Source of the DNA: Candidatus Aminicenantes bacterium UBA6072
Lineage (GTDB): Bacteria; Acidobacteriota; Aminicenantia; UBA2199
DNA: 64,000 bases
Assembly (NCBI GenBank): GCA_002436105.1
Contig: DIXU01000001.1
Span: 186,001 to 250,000 of the forward strand
Direction of reading: 5' to 3'
Shown: positions 31,742 to 40,497 of the stretch, one piece after another
Layout of the letters: each line of letters starts with the position of its first letter
Position numbering within the stretch: position 1 is the first letter of the stretch
Position numbers and translations under genes: made by a program
The notes under the pieces: generated by a model
Database searches by the model: none
Told to the model about the DNA's origin: nothing
What the model saw: the letters and a program-made list of their open reading frames with translations, nothing else

Positions 31742-34498
31742 ATGGACCGCCGCAGCATGCTCCCCGCCCGCCGGTTGCTGGCCTCCGCCTGCCTGCTCCT
31801 GGCGCTGGCTGCCGGGCTGACGGCCGCCACGCCGCCCGGGCCGGAGCGGCTCATCGGCCAGGTGCGGTTACTGGATCACGACGGGCGGGACGCGGCCGGG
31901 TTGCTTTCGTACCGCCCGCTGGTCGACCTGCGCTCCGGCGCGCCCTACCGCTACCGCGACATCCGGCGCAACATCGAGAGGCTGAACCGCACCGGCCTGT
32001 TCTCCGGCATTGAAGTCAGGGTCCGGGAACAGGGGGGCAAGGAGCTGGACGTCCTCTTTCTGCTGCAGCGCAAGCCGCGCATCCGCGCCCTGGAGTTCAG
32101 CGGCGATTCGCCGCTGCGGCCAAAGGCGATGCGGTCGGCCATCTATTCCCTGCGCCGGGGCGAGCTGTTCGAGGCGAGCCGGATGCCCGGGGCGCTGGAG
32201 GAGCTGCAGGCCCTGTTCCGGTCGCGAGGCTATTTCAATGCCCGGGTGTCGCCCCGCGTCAGCCTTTCGGCCGACCGCTCCACATGCACCGTATGGTTCG
32301 CCATCACCCCGGGACGCATCGCCCGCATCACCCGCCTGGTGGTGGACGTCGATGACCCGAAGCAGGCGGGCGCCATCCTCGGTTTCTACGGCGGCCGCGC
32401 CCACTACGTCCCGGAGGAGTTCGCCAGGGCAGGCGAAAAGGCGCGCCAGCGGCTGAAGGAGCACCGCTATTATTTCCCGGAGATCAAGGTGCGCGAGGAA
32501 TTCCTGGATCCCGGGCGCACGGCGGTCAACGTGACGGTGACGGTCGCCTGCGGCTTCCGCTACCATTTCTTCTTCCAGGGCATGGCCGACAGGATGTCGC
32601 TGATCTCCGATGTCTGGGAGCGCCAGGTCTTCGAGAAATGGGCCGAGGAAGAAAGCCGGGCCCGGCTGCTGAACCACCTGAAGAACGAGGGCTACTTCGA
32701 CGCCCGCATCGCGTCCTCCGTCACCACCCGCGGCGCGGACAAGACCATCGTGTTCACGGCGGAAAAGAGAAGCCGCTACCGCCTGGGAGCGATCACCGTC
32801 AGCGGCAACCAGGCGGTGAGCGACGCAAAGATCCAGGAGATCATCCGCGCCGACGACCTGCTGTTCAACAAGCTGTTCTGGCTGCGGCTCAATTCCCTGG
32901 TGGCCGACATGGAAGTGCTCAAGCTCTTTTACTACTATCAGGGCATCTCGCCCATAGAGATCCGCCTGGAGCCGAGCTTCCGCGGCCGCCGCGTCGACAT
33001 CGACTTCGTCATCAACGAAGGCCGGTCCCTGCGCATGGGCAGCGTCGAATTCAACGGCAACCGGGCGTTTGCCGGCGCCGACCTGTATCGGCTGCTGAAG
33101 AGCCGCACCGGCAGCCCCTACGTTCCCAAGCAGTTCAGCGACGACATCGCCCGGCTGCAGAATTTCTATTGGGACAACGGCTACGACGACGCCAGCATCC
33201 GCTACGAACTTTCGCCGGGCGAGGAGAAGTCGCTGCTGATCACCATCGACGAAAACGAGCGCAAGCGCATGGGCGAACTGATCCTCATCGGCGCCTCCGC
33301 CCCCCAGCGCCGGTTCTTGCGCAGGTTGTTCCCGCTGCGCCGGGGGCAGCCGTTCAGCCGCAACCGACTCGACGCCTTCCGCGCCGATGTGGAGAACAGC
33401 GCCCTGTTTTCCGAACTGCGCGTGGAGAAGATCGCCAGGGGAGAAGAGACCATCGATGTCCTGGTGCGGGTCGTCCCCGACCGCAGCCGCCTGTACGGCT
33501 TCGGCGTCGGCTGGGAGGAGCGCCGCGGGCCCCGCGGCACACTCGAGTTCCAGGAAAAGAACCTGTTCCAGTCGACCTCGTCGGTGGCCGCCACCCTGCA
33601 GCTGGGCGTCAACACGCGCGACAGGCGGCTGGTGGTCAACGATCGCCGGGGCATCCTGACCGTCGACACACCCCTGTTCTTCGACCAAAAGGTCGCCTCG
33701 TCGCTCCAGCTCTGGGAAGAGGATGAAAGCTACCCCAGCTACCGCTTCAAGCGCTGGGGGCTGGGTGCCTCGCTCGTGAAGAAGTTTTCCGACAATTTGT
33801 ACCTGCTCGGCTCGGCCAAGTGGTACCGCACCTCGCTCTCCCGGCTGGAGATCCCCGTGTTCGGCGTCGACCAGCTGGACAAGCCCTTCAACACCACCGC
33901 CCTGTCACTCTCCTTCGTCAACGAGGGGCGCAACGACCCGTTCAACCCCCGCAGCGGCCATTTCCTCACCGCCGACCTGAAGCTGGGCCTGCCCCTGTTC
34001 GAGAAGGACTACACGTTCCTGAAGTTCTTCTGGAACTACCAGCGCCATTATCCCTTGCTGCGCGACGGCGCCTTCAGCATCTCGGTCAAGAACGGCATCG
34101 GCTTCGGCGACCTGTCGATCACCGAGCGCTTCTTCGCCGGCGGCTCGCACTCCTTCCGCGGCACGCGCAACGACCGGCTGGGCCCCATCAATCTCGATTC
34201 GGACAACCCCGAGGGGGAGCCCGAGGGCGGCAACATCCTGCTGCTGCTCAACCTGGAGGCCACCGTGCCCAGCTTGCTGCTGCCGGTGGAAAACCTGTAC
34301 TACACTTTTTTCGCCGACGTGGGCAACGTCTTTGGCAAGTCCAGCGACCTCAACCTGAAAAAGATGGAGCGCGCCCTGGGTTTCGGCCTGAAATACCGCA
34401 CGCCGCTGGGCCCCATTCGCCTCGATTTCGCCTTCAACCTCCGCAAGGCCGCCGAGCAGAACTTCCTGGTGCAGATCGGCATCGGAAATGTCTATTGA
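31742..34498 (+). CDS. Omp85-family outer-membrane protein (BamA/TamA-like)
   Basis: 918 aa from the ATG at 31742, preceded by GAGGT; the longer reading from 31706 overlaps tamB. Signal peptide of about 30 residues ending GLTAA. Residues 45-610 hold several POTRA-type domains, recognisable from repeats such as FSGDSPLRPKAMRSAIYSLR, VSGNQAVSDAKIQEIIRADD and FNGNRAFAGADLYRLLKSRT. The C-terminal 16-strand barrel has the Omp85 signature GGSHSFRGTRNDRLGP, FFADVGNVFG and the closing segment TPLGPIRLDFAFNL, ending in aromatic Tyr. Its pairing with tamB supports a TamA-like role, but five or more POTRA-like units exceed the three of classic TamA, so a BamA role is possible. Confidence 0.93.
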   Translation: MDRRSMLPARRLLASACLLLALAAGLTAATPPGPERLIGQVRLLDHDGRDAAGLLSYRPLVDLRSGAPYRYRDIRRNIERLNRTGLFSGIEVRVREQGGKELDVLFLLQRKPRIRALEFSGDSPLRPKAMRSAIYSLRRGELFEASRMPGALEELQALFRSRGYFNARVSPRVSLSADRSTCTVWFAITPGRIARITRLVVDVDDPKQAGAILGFYGGRAHYVPEEFARAGEKARQRLKEHRYYFPEIKVREEFLDPGRTAVNVTVTVACGFRYHFFFQGMADRMSLISDVWERQVFEKWAEEESRARLLNHLKNEGYFDARIASSVTTRGADKTIVFTAEKRSRYRLGAITVSGNQAVSDAKIQEIIRADDLLFNKLFWLRLNSLVADMEVLKLFYYYQGISPIEIRLEPSFRGRRVDIDFVINEGRSLRMGSVEFNGNRAFAGADLYRLLKSRTGSPYVPKQFSDDIARLQNFYWDNGYDDASIRYELSPGEEKSLLITIDENERKRMGELILIGASAPQRRFLRRLFPLRRGQPFSRNRLDAFRADVENSALFSELRVEKIARGEETIDVLVRVVPDRSRLYGFGVGWEERRGPRGTLEFQEKNLFQSTSSVAATLQLGVNTRDRRLVVNDRRGILTVDTPLFFDQKVASSLQLWEEDESYPSYRFKRWGLGASLVKKFSDNLYLLGSAKWYRTSLSRLEIPVFGVDQLDKPFNTTALSLSFVNEGRNDPFNPRSGHFLTADLKLGLPLFEKDYTFLKFFWNYQRHYPLLRDGAFSISVKNGIGFGDLSITERFFAGGSHSFRGTRNDRLGPINLDSDNPEGEPEGGNILLLLNLEATVPSLLLPVENLYYTFFADVGNVFGKSSDLNLKKMERALGFGLKYRTPLGPIRLDFAFNLRKAAEQNFLVQIGIGNVY

Positions 34499-34509
34499 TC
34501 CAGAACGAA

Positions 34510-34805
34510 CAATCGTGACGCATAACGCGTGACATGTGAAAAATTAAATTCCAAGCACCAAGTTCCAAATTCCAATTACCAAATCCCCTGGCGGGGACAT
34601 TGACCCAAACGAGGAAATGGTATTGCAATGGTTTTTTTTGGTAATTGGAATTTGGAATTTGGGATTTGTTTGGAATTTGGTGCTTGGGATTTGGGATTTT
34701 AGGTCTTAATATTACCCATTCTGACCGTCAACCGTAAACCGTCTACCGTCGACCGATTACTTTCCTTTCCTGCTGACATTGACACTGACACTGTCACTGA
34801 CACTC
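34510..34805. repeat. Composite repeat with long AT-rich palindrome between convergent genes
   Basis: Order: a short YACGCGT stretch (34516-34534); left arm of TTGGAAT-type heptamers read as AATTCCAA (34548-34585); core CCCCTGGCGGGGACATTGACC (stem tip, about 34587-34607); right arm of TTGGAAT and TTGGGAT units (34640-34700); an ACCGTC-type block (34725-34757); a GACACT hexamer block (34778-34804). The arms can pair over about 40-60 bases. It fills the 326-nt gap between the convergent Omp85 and DUF5916 genes; nothing else is seen there. Confidence 0.8.
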
Positions 34806-34824
34806 GCTTCCATGCCGCATGTCC

Positions 34825-37494
34825 CTACAGATTGAATCGGTAGGTTGCCTTGAGCATGAAGACATTGTCACCCTGGGCGGATACCAGGTCGACGACGTCA
34901 CGGCCGAAGTCGAAATCGCCGGGATTGGCGAAGTCCCGGCGGTTCTGCGTCCAGACGAAGTACAGGGTGGATCCGGGGCGATACTCCCAGCGGAAAACCA
35001 CCGTGCCGCGCAGCGACTTGAAATTGAAGTCGGGATCGGCAAAGGTGAACGACGGCGCCGGGCCGGCGCCGTCGGGATCGACGGCAAAGCCCCCGGCACC
35101 ACGGAAGATCGTCGAACCTCCTGAGCCATAGACGTGGAAGCATCGGCTGCCCGGCTGCGCCAGCTCCTTGTAATCGGAGTAGGAACCGACGGCCAGCAGC
35201 GGCTGCAGGAACATCTGCAGGCTGATGCGCGGGGAAAAGATCCAGTTCAGGCGCATCTCGGCCGAGAGGATTTTTTCATCCAGGCGGGCGAAAACGTGGC
35301 GGGTGCCGTAGGTGGCGGTCATCCACGGGTCGGTGATGTTGGCCACCCACTGACGATGGCTGCGGACGATCTCGATCTCCGGCTCGATGGAGAAGGAAAT
35401 GTTGCTGCGCGGCTTCCAGAGCCATTCGGGCCCGATGCCGATTTCCCAGCTGCCGTCCCGGCGCCGAGAGGCCTCGCCGAACACGGAGAACACCAGTTGC
35501 TTGCGGCTGTCGCTGAATGCATGGCCCTGGATCCAGTAACCGGGCGGCTGGCGCAGCAGGACGCCGCCGCGCGTGGCCTCCCTGTCAAAGGCGGCATCGA
35601 CGTATCCAAGGTCGAGCTCGCCGCCCCAATAATTCAGGAACTGGCCGAAGGCGAAAACATAGTAGTTTTCCATGAGGGCATGGCCGCCGAAATCCCAGCT
35701 CCGGGCCATGGCGCCCAGCAACTGGGCGTTGCGGAAGAGATTGCCGGGATGGAGCCAGCTGTAGCCGGCGGCCAGGTGGGTATTGACGTAGTCCCCGCGC
35801 GACTGGTAGCCCAGGTCGTTGGCCTCGAAGCCCGGGGATATCCCGCCCAGGGCGGCATTGAAGATCAAGCTGCCTTTTTGGCGGTTGAGGGTGACGCGGC
35901 CGGCCCAGCCGCCCAGCGATGCGGCGTCATCGTCTTCAGAAAGATGGCTGGCGTCCGGCCGCTGGAAATAGTGGCGCGGCGACCGCTGCAGCCCCTGGAT
36001 GTATTCCGGACTGCCTGCGACCCGGGTCGCCCCCAGCCAGCCGGTCAGGGCCCATTCCTGCTTCCGCCCCAGGTGCAGCCAGCCGTCTGCGCCCAGGGCC
36101 AGGGCCTGGCGGCTCAGGGTGCCGCTCAGCCCTTCCCCATCCAGGTCGCGGAATACGCCGCTGGCGATGAATCCCAGCCCCTGGCGACCCTGGCTGAAAT
36201 CTTTCTGGGCGCGCAGGACGGCATAATCGCTGAAGGGTTCGACCTCCCGGCTGAAGCAATCTCCGCCGGCATCGATAACGGCGTACTCGCGCTGCGTCAC
36301 CGCGTTCAGGAAGCCGACGTTCCAGTTGCCGGCCACCTTGCCGCTCAACTTGGCCGCACCCAGAATGGTGGTCGTTTCCGGCATGTCGACGCGGCCGCCG
36401 CCCATGACCGTTCCCTGCGGCGGCCGGCCGATGCGCCGGCTGTAGAAGAACTCCGGATTGCTCCAGTTGAACCCCATGTTGTTGTTCGCGCCGCCGTAGC
36501 CGAAGGAAAAGGTGTTCGCCCCCTCGATGAAGAAGGGGCGCTTCTCGGAATAGTAGGTCTCGAACACCGACAGGTTGACCTCGGCCGGGTCGACCTCGAC
36601 CTGGCCGAAGTCGGGATTGAGCGTCAGGTCGAGGGTGAGGTTGCTTTTCAGCCCGTACTTCAGGTCGATGCCGGCGCTGGCGAACATCTCGCTGCCGCGC
36701 TGGAAGGCGTTGTCTTCCTCCCCGGAGCGCAAGGCCAACTTGCCCACGGTGTAGGGGATGGCTTCGAAGTGGCGGCCGGGGCGGATGCCGCGGATACCGG
36801 TCAAGCGGGCGAAGCGCGACACGTAGCCGTTCTCCTCCTTGGGCACCCAGGAGAAAAAGTCCAACTCGTTCTTGCGCTGGATGGCGCGCTTGAAATTGAC
36901 GCCCCAGACGTATTCGTCGCGGACCGGAAAGCGCAGCTGGTCGAAGGGGATGCGCATCTCCACCGTCCAGCCCTGCTCGTCGACGCGCGCCGCCGCCTGC
37001 CAGACTCCGTCCCAGGTGTCATCATCCCATTCGTCGTTGTACAGCGTACCGTCGATGAGCGAACCGGCGGGGTTGACGCTGAAGGAATATCCGCTGCGCC
37101 GGTCGTAATAGGGGTCGACGGCGAAGGTGAACCAGTCGGAATCGAGGTCGTCGTCGCGGCGGCCGAGCAGGCCGACGATCTTTCCCGGCTCGGCGTCGCG
37201 CATCCGCGCCGCCACGTACAGCGCCTTGTCGTCATAGGCCACCCAAGCCTCGGTGGCTTCGGTCGCCGGCTGGCCGTCCAGGGGATTGCGCTGAATGAAA
37301 CCGCCGCTGCCCGGACCCTGCCATGCCGCCTCGTCGAGGCACCCGTCGATGCACGGCGGCTCCGCAACGCGCAGGGCCCGCACTTCGCGGTCCTCACGCT
37401 CCCCGGGAAGGGAGCCGGAAGCCCGCTTCGCGGGAGCAGCGGCCAGGACGGCGGACAGGGCCAGGCAGGCGATGGACAAGCGAAGCATCCTCAT
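34825..37494 (-). CDS. DUF5916 outer-membrane-type protein with CBM9-like domain
   Basis: 889 aa from the ATG at 37494 (AAGGA 8 nt upstream); a longer reading to 37575 lacks an SD. Signal peptide of about 20 residues (MRMLRLSIACLALSAVLAAA). CBM9-like N-terminal domain at about 45-200: CIDGCLDEAAWQGP, AWVAYDDKALYVAARMRD, DWFTFAVDPYYDRRSGYSFS. The remaining 600 residues alternate aromatic and polar residues as in a beta-barrel, with conserved DFGQVEVDPAEVNLSVFETY and SEKRPFFIEGANTFSFG of DUF5916, ending in a short strand with a hydrophobic C terminus (ATYRFNL). Function of this family is not known; sugar or polymer binding at the surface is a guess. Confidence 0.88.
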   Translation of the reverse strand: MRMLRLSIACLALSAVLAAAPAKRASGSLPGEREDREVRALRVAEPPCIDGCLDEAAWQGPGSGGFIQRNPLDGQPATEATEAWVAYDDKALYVAARMRDAEPGKIVGLLGRRDDDLDSDWFTFAVDPYYDRRSGYSFSVNPAGSLIDGTLYNDEWDDDTWDGVWQAAARVDEQGWTVEMRIPFDQLRFPVRDEYVWGVNFKRAIQRKNELDFFSWVPKEENGYVSRFARLTGIRGIRPGRHFEAIPYTVGKLALRSGEEDNAFQRGSEMFASAGIDLKYGLKSNLTLDLTLNPDFGQVEVDPAEVNLSVFETYYSEKRPFFIEGANTFSFGYGGANNNMGFNWSNPEFFYSRRIGRPPQGTVMGGGRVDMPETTTILGAAKLSGKVAGNWNVGFLNAVTQREYAVIDAGGDCFSREVEPFSDYAVLRAQKDFSQGRQGLGFIASGVFRDLDGEGLSGTLSRQALALGADGWLHLGRKQEWALTGWLGATRVAGSPEYIQGLQRSPRHYFQRPDASHLSEDDDAASLGGWAGRVTLNRQKGSLIFNAALGGISPGFEANDLGYQSRGDYVNTHLAAGYSWLHPGNLFRNAQLLGAMARSWDFGGHALMENYYVFAFGQFLNYWGGELDLGYVDAAFDREATRGGVLLRQPPGYWIQGHAFSDSRKQLVFSVFGEASRRRDGSWEIGIGPEWLWKPRSNISFSIEPEIEIVRSHRQWVANITDPWMTATYGTRHVFARLDEKILSAEMRLNWIFSPRISLQMFLQPLLAVGSYSDYKELAQPGSRCFHVYGSGGSTIFRGAGGFAVDPDGAGPAPSFTFADPDFNFKSLRGTVVFRWEYRPGSTLYFVWTQNRRDFANPGDFDFGRDVVDLVSAQGDNVFMLKATYRFNL

Positions 37495-37580
37495 GATCGG
37501 GGTCCTTCCTGCATTCCCGGGAAGGGAACCGCAGGAAAATAAGACGGGAAAGAAGGGGAAAAGGTTTCGCTCCAAACCGG

Positions 37581-38474
37581 CTACAGGAAATAAGCCAGGG
37601 CCAGCAGCAGGTCGGTTACGATCACCAGGGCCACGTTCAGCCCCTGGGCCGCGACCAGGCGCGGCGGGTCATCGTGGTGCCTCCAGGCCAGGACGGAAGC
37701 GGCGAGCCCCAGGGGCAGCGCCGCCAGGGCGATCCATGCCGCGTGGGGGACGTTCAGCAGCAGGGGGGCGGCCGCGATCAGAACGAAGACCAGCAGCACG
37801 CCAAGCGCATAGAGCACCGCGCTGCGTCTTGTACCGAGCAGGATGACCAGGTGGCGGCGGCCGCCGCGGCGATCGGCCTCGGCGTCGGGAAACTCGTTCA
37901 GGAACAGGAGCAGCGCCGTCAGGATCCCGGGCGGGATCGAGATATAGAGGATATCCAGGGTCATGAAGGACGTCAGGGCATAGTGCGAGCCGATGACCAC
38001 CAGGCTGCCCAGGGTCAGCCCGCTGACCAGTTCGCCGATCCCCCAGCGGGCGAGGTGGGAAGTGTAGAAGCGGATGGCCAGCGCGCCGCAGGCCATGAAC
38101 GCCAAAATCGGCCAGCCGCTGATCCGGGCGAAGTACAGGCCGACGGCCCCGGCCGCCAGCAGCGCGCCGTAGGCGGCGATCGTCACCTGGCGCGGCGTCG
38201 TCCGCCCCGCCTGCAGCATGCCGCTGCCGCCGCTGAACGGCGTTCGCGCCGTGCGGTCGTCGATCCCGGTGGCATGGTCGGACAGTTCATTGAACAGGTT
38301 GACGGCCGCGTGGGCCAGGACGACGCCGAGCCCCAGCAGCAGCGAATGGCCCAGGTGGACGAAGCCGTGCCAGCGGGCGGTGGCCACGCCCAGCAGGGCC
38401 AGGGCCACGGCCAGGACCAGGAAGGGACCGCGAACCTGCCGGAACCAGACACCGAGCATTGGTTTTGCCGCCAT
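37581..38474 (-). CDS. UbiA-family prenyltransferase (MenA-like)
   Basis: Attaches a polyprenyl chain to an aromatic acceptor; membrane enzyme. 297 aa from the ATG at 38474, with GGAGG 5 nt upstream. Seven to nine membrane helices. Two Asp-rich motifs bind Mg-diphosphate: NELSDHATGID (NxxxD...D type) and NEFPDAEADRRGGRRHL. GGSGMLQAGRTTPRQV after the first motif is characteristic of MenA-like enzymes (1,4-dihydroxy-2-naphthoate prenylation in menaquinone synthesis), which would serve the succinate dehydrogenase. No other men genes are nearby, so the acceptor is uncertain. Confidence 0.88.
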   Translation of the reverse strand: MAAKPMLGVWFRQVRGPFLVLAVALALLGVATARWHGFVHLGHSLLLGLGVVLAHAAVNLFNELSDHATGIDDRTARTPFSGGSGMLQAGRTTPRQVTIAAYGALLAAGAVGLYFARISGWPILAFMACGALAIRFYTSHLARWGIGELVSGLTLGSLVVIGSHYALTSFMTLDILYISIPPGILTALLLFLNEFPDAEADRRGGRRHLVILLGTRRSAVLYALGVLLVFVLIAAAPLLLNVPHAAWIALAALPLGLAASVLAWRHHDDPPRLVAAQGLNVALVIVTDLLLALAYFL

Positions 38475-38498
38475 GATGACCTCCGGACGTTCCGGCAG

Positions 38499-38527
38499 AT
38501 TGTAAACCAAAGCTGCGGCCCAGGCAA
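38499..38527 (-). promoter_or_regulatory. Promoter for the UbiA-family gene
   Basis: On the minus strand TTGCCT (38522-38527) and TACAAT (38499-38504), 17 bp apart, 24 nt upstream of the start. It faces away from the promoter at 38536-38564. Confidence 0.65.
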
Positions 38528-38535
38528 CCGGGGCG

Positions 38536-38564
38536 TTGTTTCCTCCATGGCTTTCTGCTACCAT
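38536..38564 (+). promoter_or_regulatory. Promoter for the SurA-like operon, leaderless geometry
   Basis: TTGTTT (38536-38541), 17 bp, TACCAT (38559-38564). The ATG follows after 8 nt and no SD is seen. Confidence 0.5.
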
Positions 38565-38572
38565 GGACGCAC

Positions 38573-39202
38573 ATGATCATCAAGGCTGTTTTTCCTCTTT
38601 TCATCCTGCTCCAGCCCGGGGCGATCCTTGTCGACCGCATCGTCGCCCAGGTCAATGAGGAGATCATCACCCTGCACGACGTCGAGCGTGCCGTCGCCCT
38701 GCTCCCGGTGCAGCGCCTGGAGAGCGAGTCCGAGGATGAATTCCATTCCCGCATCCTCGACGACCTGGTCACCAGCAAGGTGATCGCCCTGGAATACGGG
38801 GACGAGTTCACACTGAACGAAGAGGACGTCGAGGCCGTGCAGCGGAAGATCCTGCAGAAGGCCGGGTCCCTGGAAGCGCTCCAGGCCATTCTGGGCGGCT
38901 TCGCCATGAACTGGGACGACTTCAAACGGTTCATCCGCGAGAAAGTGCTGTACGAGAAGGTCCTGCGCGAGAAATTTCCCATGGAGCTCATCATCCCCTT
39001 CGATGAGATCGAGGCCTATTACAACAGCGTTTACCTGCCCTCGCACCTTCAGATCGGGCTGGAGCCGCAGAGCCTCGTCGAGATGGCGCCGCAGATCGAG
39101 ACATTCCTGCGCCGGAGGCGCATGGAACAGCAGCTGTCCGAATGGCTGGCCGACATCCGCTCCGCCTACCGGATCGAGATCAAGCCAAGGAGCCCGCGAT
39201 GA
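38573..39202 (+). CDS. SurA N-terminal-domain-like periplasmic chaperone, no PPIase domain
   Basis: 209 aa. The N terminus MIIKAVFPLFILLQPGAI is a short hydrophobic signal or anchor. VDRIVAQVNEEIITLHDVE is the SurA/trigger-factor-like N-terminal signature, followed by helices through residue 130 (LDDLVTSKVIALEYGDEFTL, EAVQRKILQKAGSLEALQAI). The rotamase (parvulin) domain of SurA is missing, and the chain ends after a C-terminal helix. Chaperone-only relatives of SurA are known in many diderms. It overlaps the next gene by 4 nt. A role in outer-membrane protein transit is inferred. Confidence 0.82.
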   Translation: MIIKAVFPLFILLQPGAILVDRIVAQVNEEIITLHDVERAVALLPVQRLESESEDEFHSRILDDLVTSKVIALEYGDEFTLNEEDVEAVQRKILQKAGSLEALQAILGGFAMNWDDFKRFIREKVLYEKVLREKFPMELIIPFDEIEAYYNSVYLPSHLQIGLEPQSLVEMAPQIETFLRRRRMEQQLSEWLADIRSAYRIEIKPRSPR

Positions 39203-40170
39203 ATCTCTTCGACAAGGCCAAGAATACGGCGCAGCCGATCGCCGGCCTGCAGGTCGGCGACGCCGTCAACTGGTACTACCGCGTCCAGGAGGTCAGCCGC
39301 CGCAAGACGCTGACCGGGAAAAAGGATTACCTGGACCTGGTGGTCATGGACCGCAGCGGGCGCCTGACCGCCAAGGCGTGGGAGAACGTCGAACCGCTGC
39401 ACAAGGTGATCCAGGCGGGGAACATCTACCGCATCGCCGGCGAGGTCAGGGAATACCGCGGCAAGCTGCAGCTGACCATCACCCGCGTCCGTCCCCTGGA
39501 GGCGGGGGACGAAGCCTGCCGCCCGGAGGATTTCGACGAGCAACCGCCGTTCGACAGCGTGGCCCTGCTGCGGGAGACTTTCGCCCTGCTCGACGACAAC
39601 ATCCACGACCCGCACCTGCGCCGGCTGAGCGAGTTGTTCCAGCAGGAATACGGCCCCGTTTTCTCCCAGGCCTACGGCGCCCAGAAGATCCACCATGCCT
39701 TCGCCGGCGGCCTGATGCAGCACACGCACGCGCTGCTGAAGCTGGTCCTGGCCGTGGCCCCGCACTATGGCCTGGACACCGAGCTGCTGCTCGTCGGCGC
39801 CCTCTTCCATGACATCGGCAAGACCGAGGAATTCAGGACCCAGCCGGCGCTGGAGACCACCCTGGCCGGGGGACTGCTCGGCCACCTGGTCATCAGCCTG
39901 ACGATCCTCCTGGACATGATCCGGCGCATCCCCGATTTTCCCGAGCCCCTGAGCGTGCGCATCCAGCACCTGATCGTCGCCCACCACGGCGAGAAGGAGT
40001 TCGGCTCGCCCGAGGTGCCCAAGACGCGCGAGGCGTACCTGCTGCACATTCTCGACCTGCTCGATTCGCGCATGAGCATCTTCAGCGAGCAGCTCAAGGT
40101 CGGCGACGCCCAAAAGCTCTTCTCCGACTTCAACCAGGCTCTGGGAACGCGCATCCTGCTGGAAAAGTGA
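39199..40170 (+). CDS. YhaM-like 3'-5' exoribonuclease (OB-fold + HD domain)
   Basis: 323 aa from the ATG at 39199, overlapping the upstream stop (ATGA) with AAGGAG 6-7 nt upstream. Residues 20-110 form an OB-fold nucleic-acid-binding domain (VNWYYRVQEVSRRKTLTGKK, YLDLVVMDRSGRLTAKAWEN). The HD phosphohydrolase domain (about 160-300) has metal ligands in HHAFAGGLMQHTHALLKL, GALFHDIGKTEEF and VAHHGEKEFG. This two-domain order is that of YhaM/Cbf1-type nucleases acting on RNA or single-stranded DNA. The SurA-like neighbour suggests no shared pathway. Confidence 0.92.
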   Translation: MNLFDKAKNTAQPIAGLQVGDAVNWYYRVQEVSRRKTLTGKKDYLDLVVMDRSGRLTAKAWENVEPLHKVIQAGNIYRIAGEVREYRGKLQLTITRVRPLEAGDEACRPEDFDEQPPFDSVALLRETFALLDDNIHDPHLRRLSELFQQEYGPVFSQAYGAQKIHHAFAGGLMQHTHALLKLVLAVAPHYGLDTELLLVGALFHDIGKTEEFRTQPALETTLAGGLLGHLVISLTILLDMIRRIPDFPEPLSVRIQHLIVAHHGEKEFGSPEVPKTREAYLLHILDLLDSRMSIFSEQLKVGDAQKLFSDFNQALGTRILLEK

Positions 40171-40475
40171 CGCGCCCGCCCCCCGTCTGCCCGGCCTGCG
40201 GCTCCAGAGCCACCATCCCGTTCGAAAGCGATGACCAGGCCGGCGACGGGCAATCGCTGGTCGACGTCGCCCTCGGCACGCTGTTCTTCTTCCTGTCCCT
40301 GCTGGCGATCCTGCTGTTCTTCCTGCTCAGCCGCGCCAGCCTGCCGGCCGCCGTCCTGCTGCTGCTGACCCTGGTCCTGTTCTGGCGCCGGCGGCGGGAA
40401 GCGGGACGGCGGGCCAAGGAGCGGCCGCGCCCCTGTGTCTGCCTGGACTGCAACCACAACTTCCTGGCTCATTGA
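40167..40475 (+). CDS. Small membrane protein with N- and C-terminal CxxC zinc knuckles
   Basis: 102 aa. The GTG start overlaps the upstream stop (GTGA), implying coupling. VCPACGSR at residue 8 and CVCLDCNHNF near the C terminus could together form one zinc ribbon brought into contact across two membrane helices (about 35-52 and 60-72, LFFFLSLLAILLFFLLS). A basic segment RRRREAGRRAKER follows the second helix, so both ends are probably cytosolic. No known family recognised. Third gene of the SurA-like/YhaM operon. Confidence 0.75.
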   Translation: MTRPPPVCPACGSRATIPFESDDQAGDGQSLVDVALGTLFFFLSLLAILLFFLLSRASLPAAVLLLLTLVLFWRRRREAGRRAKERPRPCVCLDCNHNFLAH

Positions 40476-40497
40476 ATTGCCGGCGCGAAAGCCCCGG

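Noticed and set aside
29203..31854. 883-aa minus-strand frame opposite tamB, and similar long frames at 19536-21926 (+) and 31868-33688 (-)
   Set aside because: Same cause: antisense shadows of tamB, sdhA and the Omp85 gene, with compositions lacking any fold signature.
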